Assembly (NCBI RefSeq): GCF_964340395.1 | Contig: NC_135552.1 | Location: forward strand, 4,353,201-4,417,200 | DNA from: Glandiceps talaboti | Taxonomy: Eukaryota > Hemichordata > Enteropneusta > Spengelidae | Direction of reading: 5' to 3' | DNA length: 64,000 nt | Part shown: piece after piece, positions 11,601 to 24,779 of the stretch | Layout of the letters: each line of letters opens with the position of its first letter | Position numbering within the stretch: the first letter of the stretch is position 1 | The notes under the pieces: model-generated | Seen by the model: only the letters and a program-made list of their open reading frames with translations | The model's database searches: none | What the model was told of the DNA's origin: nothing | Position numbers and translations under genes: made by a program

Positions 11601-13220
11601 TCACAATGACCTTTTTGAAAAATATTACTGCCAATAAACTCATTATGCTAATCTCCAAAATGTTTCTTCACTCAGCTACAATCTATTTGTGACATAAGTT
11701 TGTCAGTGCTTGTCATGTGCTTAGTACTGACGAAAGACTCTTTAGATAAATTGTACTGTCCATTGCTAAAGGAAAACAAGTTTGGGTAAAAAACCTAAAG
11801 TCCATTTTCAGTAATTTTACAATTCCAAATGTTCACTTACTTCTTTCACTTCTGATTGGCTGTCTGGTGTTCATCTGCCCTCTATTTTCGTGCCATCTTG
11901 GGTGGCCTTGGGGATCCATCCTGAAAGGAATGAATCAAACAGTACAGTATAATCTTATTGAAGCAATGAAATAACAGTCATTCAGATTCTAATATTTACT
12001 CTTAAGTTGCCGCTACTCACAATGACCTTTTTGAAAAATATTACTGCCAATAATCTCATTATGCTAATCTCCACAATGTTTTTTTCATTTAGCTACAATC
12101 TATTTGTGACATAAGTTTGTCAGTGCTAGTCATGTGCTTAGTACTGACGAAAGACTCTTTAGATAAATTGTACTTTCCATTGCTAAAAGAAAACAACTTT
12201 GGGCAAAAACCTAATGGCCATTTTCAGTAATTTTACAATTCCAAATGTTCACTTACTTCTTTCACTTCTGATTGGCTGTCTGATGTTCATCTGCCCTCTA
12301 TTTTCGTGCCATCTTGGGTGGCCTTGGGGATCCATCCTAAAAGGAATGAATCAAACAGTACAGTATAATCTTATTAAAACAATGAAATAACAGTCATTCA
12401 GATTCTAATATTTACTCTTAAGTTGCCACTACTCACAATGACCTTTTTGAAAAATATTACTGCCAATAATATAATTATGCTAATCTCCAAAATGTTTCTT
12501 CATTCAGCTACAATCTATTTGTGACATAAGTTTGTCACTGCTTGTCATGTGCTTAGTACTGACGAAAGACTCTTTAGGTAAATTGTACTTTCCATTGCTA
12601 AAGGAAAACAAGTTTGGGTAAAAAACCTAATGGCCATTTTCAGTAATTTTACAATTCCAAATGTTCACTTACTTCTTTCACTTCTGATTGGCTGTCTGAT
12701 GTTCATCTGCCCTCTATTTTCGTGCCATCTTGGGTGGCCTTGGGGATCAGTCCTAAAAGGAATAAATCAAACAGTACAGTATAATCCTATTGAAGCAATG
12801 AAATAACAGTCATTCAGATTCTAATATTTACTCTTAAGTTGCCGCTACTCACAATGACCTTTTTGAAAAATATTACTGCCAATAATCTCATTATGCTAAT
12901 CTCCACAATGTTTCTTCATTTAGCTACAATCTATTTGTGACACAAGTTTGTCAGTGCTTGTCATGTGCTTAGTACTGACGAAAGACTCTTTAGATAAATT
13001 GTACTTTCCATTGCTAAAGGAAAACAAGTTTGGGTAAAAAACCTAATGGCCATTTTCAGTAATTTTACAATTCCAAATGTTCACTTACTTCTTTCACTTC
13101 TGATTGGCTGTCTGGTGTTCATCTGCCCTCTATTTTCGTGCCATCTTGGGTGGCCTTGGGGATCCATCCTAAAAGGAATAAATCAAACAGTACAGTATAA
13201 TCTTATTAAAACAATGAAAT
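8690..13220 (+). repeat. Seven-monomer offset block (2,896 bp), partly overwritten
   Basis: Several rare variants recur at exactly 2,896 bp: AACTCATTAT at 8741 and 11637 (with CCTAAAGTCC downstream in both), AATCTTATTAAAAC at 9471 and 12367, TCAGTCC at 9851 and 12747, and CACAAGTTTG at 10045 and 12941. Seven normal monomers would span about 2,907 bp; the difference fits the 12 bp deletion in the unit near 11477. Some units between these marks do not match, so this is a duplicated block with later conversion. Confidence 0.6.
11240..11655 (+). repeat. Monomer with 12 bp deletion in the conserved core
   Basis: After CTGCCC (11471-11476) the sequence goes directly to CCATCTTGGG, losing TCTATTTTCGTG. 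This removes the core CpG and the CENP-B-box-like match. The loss is a multiple of three, so the 58-codon frame stays open with four codons fewer. It is the only such deletion I noticed in the array. The unit boundaries given are approximate. Confidence 0.75.
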
Positions 13221-13600
13221 AACAGTCATTCAGATTCTAATATTTACTCTTAAGTTGCCACTACTCACAATGACCTTTTTGAAAAATATTACTGCCAATA
13301 ATATAATTATGCTAATCTCCAAAATGTTTCTTCATTCAGCTACAATCTATTTGTGACATAAGTTTGTCACTGCTTGTCATGTGCTTAGTACTGACGAAAG
13401 ACTCTTTAGGTAAATTGTACTTTCCATTGCTAAAGGAAAACAAGTTTGGGTAAAAAACCTAATGGCCATTTTCAGTAATTTTACAATTCCAAATGTTCAC
13501 TTACTTCTTTCACTTCTGATTGGCTGTCTGATGTTCATCTGCCCTCTATTTTCGTGCCATCTTGGGTGGCCTTGGGGATCCATCCTGAAAGGAATGAATC
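12370..13600 (+). repeat. Two-monomer duplication, offset about 831 bp
   Basis: The rare variant TCTTTAGGTAAATTG occurs at 12571 and again at about 13403, and the upstream AATCTTATTAAAACAATG and TTGCCACTACTC variants recur at the same spacing. This is a local dimer duplication lying just inside the seven-monomer block. Confidence 0.65.
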
Positions 13601-14679
13601 AAACAGTACAGTATAATCTTATTGAAGCAATGAAATAACAGTCATTCAGATTCTAATATTTACTCTTAAGTTGCCGCTACTCACAATGACCTTTTTGAAA
13701 AATATTACTGCCAATAATATAATTATTCTAATCTCCAAAATGTTTCTTCATTCAGCTACAATCTACTTGTGACATAAGGTTGGCACTGCTTGTCAGGTGC
13801 TTATACTGACGAAAGACTGTTTAGATAACTTGTACTTTCCATTGCTAAAAGAAAACAACTTTGGGCAAAAACCTAATGGCCATTTTCAGTAATTTTACAA
13901 TTCCAAATGTTCACTTACTTCTTTCACTTCTGATTGGCTGTCTGATGTTCATCTGCCCTCTATTTTCGTGCCATCTTGGGTGGCCTTGGGGATCCATCCT
14001 GAAAGGAATGAATCAAACAGTACAGTATAATCTTATTGAAGCAATGAAATAACAGTCATTCAGATTCTAATATTTACTCTTAAGTTGCCGCTACTCAAAA
14101 TGACCTTTTTGAAAAATATTACTGCCAATAATATAATTATTCTAATCTCCAAAATGTTTCTTCATTCAGCTACAATCTACTTGTGACATAAGTTTGTCAC
14201 TGCTTGTGATGTGCTTAGTACTGACGAAAGACTCTTTAGATAAATTGTACTTTCCATTGCTAAAAGAAAACAACTTTGGGCAAAAACCTAATGGCCATTT
14301 TCAGTAATTTTACAATTCCAAATGTTCACTTACTTCTTTCACTTCTGATTGGCTGTCTGATGTTCATCTGCCCTCTATTTTCGTGCCATCTTGGGTGGCC
14401 TTGGGGATCCATCCTAAAAGGAATGAATCAAACAGTACAGTATAATCTTATTGAAACAATGAAATAACAGTCATTCAGATTCTAATATTTACTCTTAAGT
14501 TGAAACTACTCACAATGACCTTTTTGAAAAATATTACTGCCAATAATATAATTATGCTAATCTCCACAATGTTTCTTCATTTAGCTACAATCTATTTGTG
14601 ACATAAGTTTGTCAGTGCTTGTCATGTGCTTAGTACTGACGAAAGACTCTTTAGATAAATTGTACTTTCCATTGCTAAA

Positions 14680-17600
14680 GGAAAACAAGTTTATGTAATA
14701 AACCTAATGGCCATTTTCAGTAATTTTACAATTCCAAATGTTCACTTACTTCTTTCACTTCTGATTGGCTGTCTGATGTTCATCTGTCCTTTATTTTCGT
14801 GCCATCTTGGGTGGCCTTGGTGATCCATCCTGAAAGGAATGAATCAAACAGTACAGTATAATCTTATTGAAGTAATGAAATAAAAGTCATTCAGATTCTA
14901 ATATTTACTCTTAAGTTGCCGCTACTCACAATGACCTTTTTGAAAAATATTACTGCCAATAATATAATTATTCTAATCTCCAAAATGTTTCTTCAATCAG
15001 CTACAATCTACTTGTGACATAAGGTTGGCACTGCTTGTCATGTGCTTAGTACTGACGAAAGACTCTTTAGATAACTTGTACTTTCCATTGCTAAAGGAAA
15101 AGAAGTTTGGGTAAAAAACCTAATGGCTATTTTCAGTAATTTTACAATTCCAAATGTTCACTTACTTCTTTCACTTCTGATTGGCTGTCTGATGTTCATC
15201 TGCCCTCTATTTTCGTGCCATCTTGGGTGGCCTTGGGGATCCATCCTAAAAGGAATGAATCAAACAGTACAGTATAATCTTATTGAAGCAATGAAATAAC
15301 AGTCATTCAGATTCTAATATTTACTCTTAAGTTGCCGTTACTCACAATGACTTTTTGAAAAATTATACTGCCAATAATATAATTATGCTAATCTCGAAAT
15401 TGTTCCTTCATTCAGCTACAATCTATTTGTGATATAAGTTTGTCAGTGCTTGTCATGTGGTTAGTATTGACGAAAGACTCTTTAGATAAATTGTACTTTC
15501 CATTGCTAAAAGAAAACAAGTTTGGGTAAAAAACCTAATGGCCATTTTCAGTAATTTTACAATTCCAAATGTTCACTTACTTCTTTCACTTCTCATTGGC
15601 TGTCTGATGTTCATCTGCCCTCTATTTTCGTGCCATCTTGGGTGGCCTTGGGGATCCATCCTAAAAGGAATGAATCAAACAGTACAGTATAATCTTATTG
15701 AAACAATGAAATAACAGTCATTCAGATTCTAATATTTACTCTTAAGTTGAAACTACTCACAATGACCTTTTTGAAAAATTATACTGCCAATAATATAATT
15801 ATGCTAATCTCCAAAATGTTTCTTCATTCAGCTACAATCTATTTGTGACATAAGTCTGTCACTGCTTGTCATGTGCTTAGTACTGACGAAAGACTCTTTA
15901 GATAACTTGTACTTTCCATTGCTAAAGGAAAACAAGTTTGGGTAAAAAACTTAATGGCCATTTTCAGTAATTTTACAATTCCAAATGTTCACTTACTTCT
16001 TTCACTTCTGATTGGCTGTCTGATGTTCATCTGCCCTCTATTTTCGTGACATCTTGGGTGGCCTTGGGGATCCATCCTAAAAGGAATGAATCGAACAGTA
16101 CAGTATAATCTTATTGACGCAATGAAATAAAAGTCATTCAGATTCTAATATTTACTCTTAAGTTGCCGCTACTCACAATGACCTTTTTGAAAAATATTAC
16201 TGCTAATAATATAATTATGCTAATCTCCACAATGTTTCTTCATTCAGCTACAATCTATTTGTGACATAAGTTTGTCAGTGCTTGTCATGTGCTTAGTACT
16301 GACGAATGACTCTTTAGATAAATTGTACTTTCCATTGCTAAAGGAAAACAAGTTTGGGTAAAAAACCTAATGGCCATTTTCAGTAATTTTACAATTCCAA
16401 ATGTTCACTTACTTCTTTCACTTCTGATTGGCTGTCTGATGTTCATCTGCCCTCTATTTTCGTGCCATCTTGGGTGGCCTTTGGGATCCATCCTAAAAGG
16501 AATGAATCAAACAGTACAGTATAATCTTATTGAAACAATGAAATAACAGTCATTCAGATTCTAATATTTACTCTTAAGTTGCCACTACTCACAATGACCT
16601 TTTTGAAAAATATTACTGCCAATAATCTCATTATGCTAATCTCCAAAATGTTTCTTCATTTAGCTACAATCTATTTGTGATATAAGTTTGTCAGTGCTTG
16701 TCATGTGCTTAGTACTGACGAAAGACTCTTTAGATAACTTGTACTTTCCATTGCTAAAAGAAGACAAGTTTGGGTAAAAAACCTAATGGCCATTTTCAGT
16801 AATTTTACAATTCCAAATGTTCACTTACTTCTTTCACTTCTGATTGGCTGTCTGATGTTCATCTGCCCTCTATTTTCGTGCCATCTTGGGTGGCCTTGGG
16901 GATCCATCCTAAAAGGAATGAATCAAACAGTACAGTATAATCTTATTGAAGCAATGAAATAACAGTCATTCAGATACTAATATTTACTCTTAAGTTGTCG
17001 CTAGACACAATGACTTTTTGAAAAATATTACTGCCAATAATATAATTATGCTAATCTCCAAAATGTTTCTTCATTCAGCTACAATCTATTTGTGACATAA
17101 GTTTGTCAGTGCTTGTCATGTGCTTAGTACTGACGAAAGACTCTTTAGATAACTTGTACTTTCCATTGCTAAAAGAAAACAACTTTGGGCAAAAAACCTA
17201 ATGACCATTTTCAGTAATTGTACAATTCCAAATGTTCACTTACTTCTTTCACTTCTGATTGGCTGTCTGATGTTCATCTGGCCTCTATTTTCGTGCCATC
17301 TTGGGTGGCCTTGGGGATCCATCCTAAAAGGAATGAATCAAACAGAACAGTATAATCTTATTGAAGCAATGAAATAACAGTCATTCAGATACTAAAATTT
17401 TTCTCTTAAGTTGCCGCTACTCACAATGACCTTTTTGAAAAATATTACTGCCAATAATATAATTATTCTAATCTCCAAAATGTTTCTTCATTCAGCTACA
17501 ATCTATTTGTGACATAAGATTGGCACTTCTTGTCAGGTGCTTATACTGACGAAAGACTCTTTATTAGATAACTTGTACTTTCCATTGCTAAAAGAAAACA

Positions 17601-20600
17601 AGTTTGGGTAAAAAACCTAACGGTCATTTTCAGTAATTTTACAATTCCAAATGTTCACTTACTTCTTTCACTTCTGATTGGCTTTCTGATGTTCATCTGC
17701 CCTCTATTTTCGTGCCATCTTGGGTGGCCTTGGGGATCCATCCTAAAAGGAATGAATCGAACAGTACAGTATAATCTTATTGACGCAATGAAATAAAAGT
17801 CATTCAGATTCTAATATTTACTCTTAAGTTGCCGCTACTCACAATGACCTTTTTGAAAAATATTACTGCTAATAATATAATTATGCTTATCTCCACAATG
17901 TTTCTTCATTCAGCTACAATCTATTTGTGACATAAGTTTGTCAGTGCTTGTCATGTGGTTAGTATTGACGAAAGACTCTTTAGATAACTTGTACTTTCCA
18001 TTCCTAAAGGAAAACAAGTTTGGGTAATAAACCTAATTGCCATTTTCAGTAATTTTACAATTCCAAATGTTCACTTACTTCTTTCACTTCTGATTGGCTG
18101 TCTGATGTTCATCTGCCCTCTATTTTCGTGCCATCTTGGGTGGCCTTGGGGATCCATCCTAAAAGGAATGAATCAAACAGTACAGTATAATCTTATTGAA
18201 GCAATGAAATAACAGTCATTCAGATTCTAATATTTACTCTTAAGTTGCCGCTACTCACAATGATCTTTTTGAAAAATTATACTGCCAATAATATAATTAT
18301 GCTAATCTCCAAAATGTTTCTTCATTCAGCTACAATCTATTTGTGACATAAGTTTGTCACTGCTTGTCATGTGCTTAGTACTGACGAATGACTCTTTAGA
18401 TAAATTGTATTTTCCATTGCTAAAGGAAAAGAAGTTTGGGTAAAAAACCTAATGGCCATTTTCAGTAATTTTACAAATCCAAATGTTCACTTACTTCTTT
18501 CACTTCTGATTGGCTGTCTGATGTTCATCTGCCCTCTATTTTCGTGCCATCTTGGGTGGCCTTGGGGATCCATCCTAAAAGGAATGAATCAAACAGTACA
18601 GTATAATCTTATTGACGCAATGAAATAAAAGTCATTCAGATTCTAATATTTACTCTTAAGTTGCCGCTACTCACAATGACCTTTTTGAAAAATATTACTG
18701 CTAATAATATAATTATGCTTATCTCCACAATGTTTCTTCATTCAGCTACAATCTATTTGTGACATAAGTTTGTCAGTGCTTGTCATGTGGTTAGTATTGA
18801 CGAAAGACTCTTTAGATAACTTGTACTTTCCATTCCTAAAGGAAAACAAGTTTGGGTAAAAAACCTAATTGCCATTTTCAGTAATTTTACAATTCCAAAT
18901 GTTCACTTACTTCTTTCACTTCTGATTGGCTGTCTGATGTTCATCTGCCCTCTATTTTCGTGCCATCTTGGGTGGCCTTGGGGATCCATCCTAAAAGGAA
19001 TGAATCAAACAGTACAGTATAATCTTATTGAAGCAATGAAATAACAGTCATTCAGATTCTAATATTTACTCTTAAGTTGCCGCTACTCACAATGACCTTT
19101 TTGAAAAATATTACTGCCAATAATCTCATTATGCTAATCTCCACAATGTTTCTTCATTTAGCTACAATCTATTTGTGACATAAGTTTGTCAGTGCTTGTC
19201 ATGTGCTTAGTACTGACGAAAGACTCTTTAGATAAATTGTACTTTCCATTCCTAAAGGAAAACAACTTTGGGTAATAAACCTAATGGCCATTTTCAGTAA
19301 TTTTCCAATTCCAAATGTTCACTTACTTCTTTCACTTCTGATTGGCTGTCTGATGTTCATCTGTCCTCTATTTTCGTGCCATCTTGGGTGGCCTTGGGGA
19401 TCCATCCTAAAAGGAATGAATCAAACAGTACAGTATAATCTTATTGAAGCAATGAAATAACAGTCATTCAGATACTAATATTTACTCTTAAGTTGCCGCT
19501 ACTCACAATGACTTTTTGAAAAATTATACTGCCAATAATATAATTATTCTAATCTCCAAAATGTTTCTTCATTCAGCTACAATCTATTTGTGATATAAGT
19601 TTGTCACTGATTGTCATGTGCTTAGTACTTACGAAAGACTCTTTAGATAAATTGTACTTTGCATTCCTAAAGGAAAACAAGTTTGGGTAAAAAACCTAAC
19701 GGCCATTTTCAGTAATTTTACAATTCCAAATGTTCACTTACTTCTTTCACTTCTGATTGGCTTTCTGATGTGCATCTGCCCTCTATTTTCGTGCCATCTT
19801 GGGTGGCCTTGGGGATCCATCCTAAAAGGAATGAATCGAACAGTACAGTATAATCTTATTGACGCAATGAAATAAAAGTCATTCAGATTCTAATATTTAC
19901 TCTTAAGTTGCCGCTACTCACAATGACCTTTTTGAAAAATATTACTGCTAATAATATAATTATGCTAATCTCCAAAATGTTTCTTCATTCAGCTACAATC
20001 TATTTGTGACATAAGTTTGTCACTGCTTGTCATGTGCTTAGTACTGACGAATGACTCTTTAGATAAATTGTATTTTCCATTGCTAAAGGAAAACAAGTTT
20101 GGGTAAAAAACCTAATGGCCATTTTCAGTAATTTTACAAATCCAAATGTTCACTTACTTCTTTCACTTCTGATTGGCTGTCTGATGTTCATCTGCCCTCT
20201 ATTTTCGTGCCATCTTGGGTGGCCTTGGGGATCCATCCTAAAAGGAATGAATCGAACAGTACAGTATAATCTTATTGACGCTATGAAATAAAAGTCATTC
20301 AGATTCTAATATTTACTCTTAAGTTGCCGCTACTCAGAATGACCTTTTTGAAAAATATTACTGCTAATAATATAATTATGCTAATCTCCACAATGTTTCT
20401 TCATTCAGCTACAATCTATTTGTGACATAAGTTTGTCACTGCTTGTCATGTGCTTAGTACTGACGAATGACTCTTTAGATAACTTGTACTTTCCATTGCT
20501 AAAGGAAAACAAGTTTGGGTAAAAAACCTAATGGCCATTTTCAGTAATTTTACAATTCCAAATGTTCACTTACTTCTTTCACTTCTGATTGGCTGTCTGA

Positions 20601-21180
20601 TGTTCATCTGCCCTCTATTTTCGTGCCATCTTGGGTGGCCTTGGGGATCCATCCTAAAAGGAATGAATCAAACAGTACAGTATAATCTTATTGAAGCAAT
20701 GAAATAACAGTCATTCAGATACTAATATTTACTCTTAAGTTGCCGCTACTCACAATGAGTTTTTGAAAAATTATACTGCCAATAATATAATTATGCTAAT
20801 CTCCAAAATGTTTCTTCATTCAGCTACAATCTATTTGTGATATAAGTTTGTCACTGCTTGTCATGTGCTTAGTACTGACGAAAGACTCTTTAGATAAATT
20901 GTACTTTCCATTGCTAAAAGAAGACAAGTTTGGGTAAAAAACCTAATGGCCATTTTCAGTAATTTTACAATTCCAAATGTTCACTTACTTCTTTCACTTC
21001 TGATTGGCTGTCTGATGTTCATCTGTCCTCTATTTTCGTGCCATCTTGGGTGGCCTTGGGGATCCATCCTGAAAAGAATGAATCAAACAGTACAGTATAA
21101 TCTTATTGAAGCAATGAAATAATAGTCATTCAGATTCTAATATTTACTCTTAAGTTGCCGCTACTCACAATGACCTATTT
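14680..21180 (+). repeat. Mosaic stretch with GACGCAATG and GTGGTTAGTATTG variants
   Basis: Variants here are shuffled between units. GAATCGAAC together with ATTGACGC and GAAATAAAAGTC appears near 16090, 17755, 19833 and 20252; the unit near 18590 has ATTGACGC and the AAAAG change but not the GAATCG change. GTGGTTAGTATTG is at 17955 and 18787 (offset 832, a dimer duplication) and also near 15457. One unit has a 3 bp gain in CTCTTTATTAGATAAC near 17565. Two units have stop codons in the open frame (14821-14823 TGA, 16047-16049 TGA). Confidence 0.7.
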
Positions 21181-21229
21181 GAAAAATATTACTGCTAATA
21201 ATATAATTATGCTAATCTCCACAATGTTT

Positions 21230-24200
21230 CTTCATTCAGCTACAATCTATTTGTGACATAAGTTTGTCACTGCTTGTCATGTGTTTAGTACTGACGAATG
21301 AATCTTTAGATAAATTGTACTTTCCATTGCTAAAGGAAAACAAGTTTGGGTAAAAAACCTAATGGCCATTTTCAGTAATTTTACAATTCCAAATGTTCAC
21401 TTACTTCTTTCACTTCTGATTGGCTGTCTGATGTTCATCTGCCCTCTATTTTCGTGCCATCTTGGGTGGCCTTGGGGATCCATCCTGAAAGGAATGAATC
21501 AAACAGTACAGTATAATCTTATTGAAGCATTGAAATAACAGTCATTCAGATTCTAATATTTACTCTTAAGTTGCCGCTACTCACAATGACCTTTTTGAAA
21601 AGTATTACTGCCAATAATATAATTATTCTAATCTCCAAAATGTTTCTTCATTCAGCTACACTCTACTTGTGACATAAGGTTGGCACTGCTTGTCAGGTGC
21701 TTAGTACTGACGAAAGACTCTTTAGATAACTTGTACTTTGCATTGCTAAAAGAAAACAACTTTGGGCGAAAAACCTAATGGCCATTTTCAGTAATTTTAC
21801 AATTCCAAATGTTCACTTACTTCTTTCACTTCTGATTGGCTGTCTGATGTTCATCTGTCCTCTATTTTCGTGCCATCTTGGGTGGCCTTGGGGATCCATC
21901 CTGAAAAGAATGAATCAAACAGTACAGTATAATCTTATTGAAGCAATGAAATAACAGTCATTCAGATTCTAATATTTACTCTTAAGTTGCCGCTACTCAC
22001 AATGACCTTTTTGAAAAATTATACTGCCAATAATATAATTATTCTAATCTCCAAAATGTTTCTTCATTCAGCTACAATCTACTTGTGACATAAGGTTGTC
22101 ACTGCTTGTCAGGTGCTTAGTACTGACGAAAGACTCTTTAGATAACTTGTACTTTCCATTGCTAAAAGAAAACCACTTTGGGCAAAAAACCTAATGGCCA
22201 TTTTCAGTAATTTTACAATTCCAAATGTTCACTCACTTCTTTCACTTCTGGTTGGCTGTCTGATGTTCATCTGCCCTCTATTTTCGTGCCATCTTGGGTG
22301 GCCTTGGGGATCCATCCTAAAAGGAATGAATCAAACAGTACAGTATAATCTTATTGAAGCAATGAAATAACAGTCATTCAGATTCTAATATTTACTCTTA
22401 AGTTGCCGCTACTCACAATGACTTTTTGAAAAATTATACTGCCAATAATATAATTATGCTAATCTCCAAAATATTTCTTCATTCAGCTACAATCTATTTG
22501 TGACATAAGTTTGTCACTGCTTGTCATGTGCTTAGTACTGACGAAAGACTCTTTAGATAAATTGAACTTTCCATTGCTAAAGGAAAAGAAGTTTGGGTAA
22601 AAAACCTAATGGCCATTTTCAGTAATTTTACAATTCCAAATGTTCACTTACTTCTTTCACTTCTGATTGGCTGTCTGATGTTCATCTGCCCTCTATTTTC
22701 GTGCCATCTTGGGTGGCCTTGGGGATCCATCCTAAAAGGAATGAATCAAACAGTACAGTATAATCTTATTGAAGCAATGAAATAACAGTCATTCAGATTC
22801 TAATATTTACTCTTAAGTTGCCGTTACTCACAATGACTTTTTGAAAAATTATACTGCCAATAATATAATTATGCTAATCTCGAAATTGTTCCTTCATTCA
22901 GCTACAATCTATTTGTGACATAAGTTTGTCACTGCTTGTCATGTGTTTAGTACTGACGAATGAATCTTTAGATAAATTGTACTTTCCATTGCTAAAGGAA
23001 AACAAGTTTGGGTAAAAAACCTAATGGCCATTTTCAGTAATTTTACAATTCCAAATGTTCACTTACTTCTTTCACTTCTGATTGGCTGTCTGATGTTCAT
23101 CTGCCCTCTATTTTCGTGCCATCTTGGGTGGCCTTGGGGATCCATCCTGAAAGGAATGAATCAAACAGTACAGTATAATCTTATTGAAGCATTGAAATAA
23201 CAGTCATTCAGATTCTAATATTTACTCTTAAGTTGCCGCTACTCACAATGACCTTTTTGAAAAGTATTACTGCCAATAATATAATTATTCTAATCTCCAA
23301 AATGTTTCTTCATTCAGCTACACTCTACTTGTGACATAAGGTTGGCACTGCTTGTCAGGTGCTTAGTACTGACGAAAGACTCTTTAGATAACTTGTACTT
23401 TGCATTGCTAAAAGAAAACAACTTTGGGCGAAAAACCTAATGGCCATTTTCAGTAATTTTACAATTCCAAATGTTCACTTACTTCTTTCACTTCTGATTG
23501 GCTGTCTGATGTTCATCTGTCCTCTATTTTCGTGCCATCTTGGGTGGCCTTGGGGATCCATCCTGAAAAGAATGAATCAAACAGTACAGTATAATCTTAT
23601 TGAAGCAATGAAATAACAGTCATTCAGATTCTAATATTTACTCTTAAGTTGCCGCTACTCACAATGACCTTTTTGAAAAATTATACTGCCAATAATATAA
23701 TTATTCTAATCTCCAAAATGTTTCTTCATTCAGCTACAATCTACTTGTGACATAAGGTTGTCACTGCTTGTCAGGTGCTTAGTACTGACGAAAGACTCTT
23801 TAGATAACTTGTACTTTCCATTGCTAAAAGAAAACCACTTTGGGCAAAAAACCTAATGGCCATTTTCAGTAATTTTACAATTCCAAATGTTCACTCACTT
23901 CTTTCACTTCTGGTTGGCTGTCTGATGTTCATCTGCCCTCTATTTTCGTGCCATCTTGGGTGGCCTTGGGGATCCATCCTAAAAGGAATGAATCAAACAG
24001 TACAGTATAATCTTATTGAAGCAATGAAATAACAGTCATTCAGATTCTAATATTTACTCTTAAGTTGCCGCTACTCACAATGACTTTTTGAAAAATTATA
24101 CTGCCAATAATATAATTATGCTAATCTCCAAAATATTTCTTCATTCAGCTACAATCTATTTGTGACATAAGTTTGTCACTGCTTGTCATGTGCTTAGTAC

Positions 24201-24450
24201 TGACGAAAGACTCTTTAGATAAATTGAACTTTCCATTGCTAAAGGAAAAGAAGTTTGGGTAAAAAACCTAATGGCCATTTTCAGTAATTTTACAATTCCA
24301 AATGTTCACTTACTTCTTTCACTTCTGATTGGCTGTCTGATGTTCATCTGCCCTCTATTTTCGTGCCATCTTGGGTGGCCTTGGGGATCCATCCTAAAAG
24401 GAATGAATCAAACAGTACAGTATAATCTTATTGAAGCAATGAAATAACAG
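21230..24450 (+). repeat. Four-monomer tandem duplication, offset 1,662 bp
   Basis: Four rare variants recur at exactly 1,662 bp: GTGTTTAGTACTG at 21281 and 22943, CTCTACTTG at 21661 and 23323, AACCACTTTGGG at 22171 and 23833, and TTGAACTTTCC with GGAAAAGAAG just after. The match starts near 21232/22895 and ends just before 24451, where the second copy switches to GTCGTTCAGATACT. Within these limits I saw essentially no differences by eye, which suggests a recent unequal exchange. Confidence 0.85.
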
Positions 24451-24779
24451 TCGTTCAGATACTAATATTTACTCTTAAGTTGCCGCTACTCACAATGACT
24501 TTTTGAAAAATTATACTGCCAATAATCTCATTATGCTAATCTCCAAAATGTTTCTTCATTCAGCTACAATCTATTTGTGACATAAGTTTGTCAGTGCTTG
24601 TCATGTGGTTAGTATTGACGAAAGACTCTTTAGATAAATTGTACTTTCCATTGCTAAAGGAAAACAAGTTTGGGTAATAAACCTAATTGCCATTTTCAGT
24701 AATTTTACAATTCCAAATGTTCACTTACTTCTTTCACTTCTGATTGGCTGTCTGATGTTCATCTGCCCTCTATTTTCGT

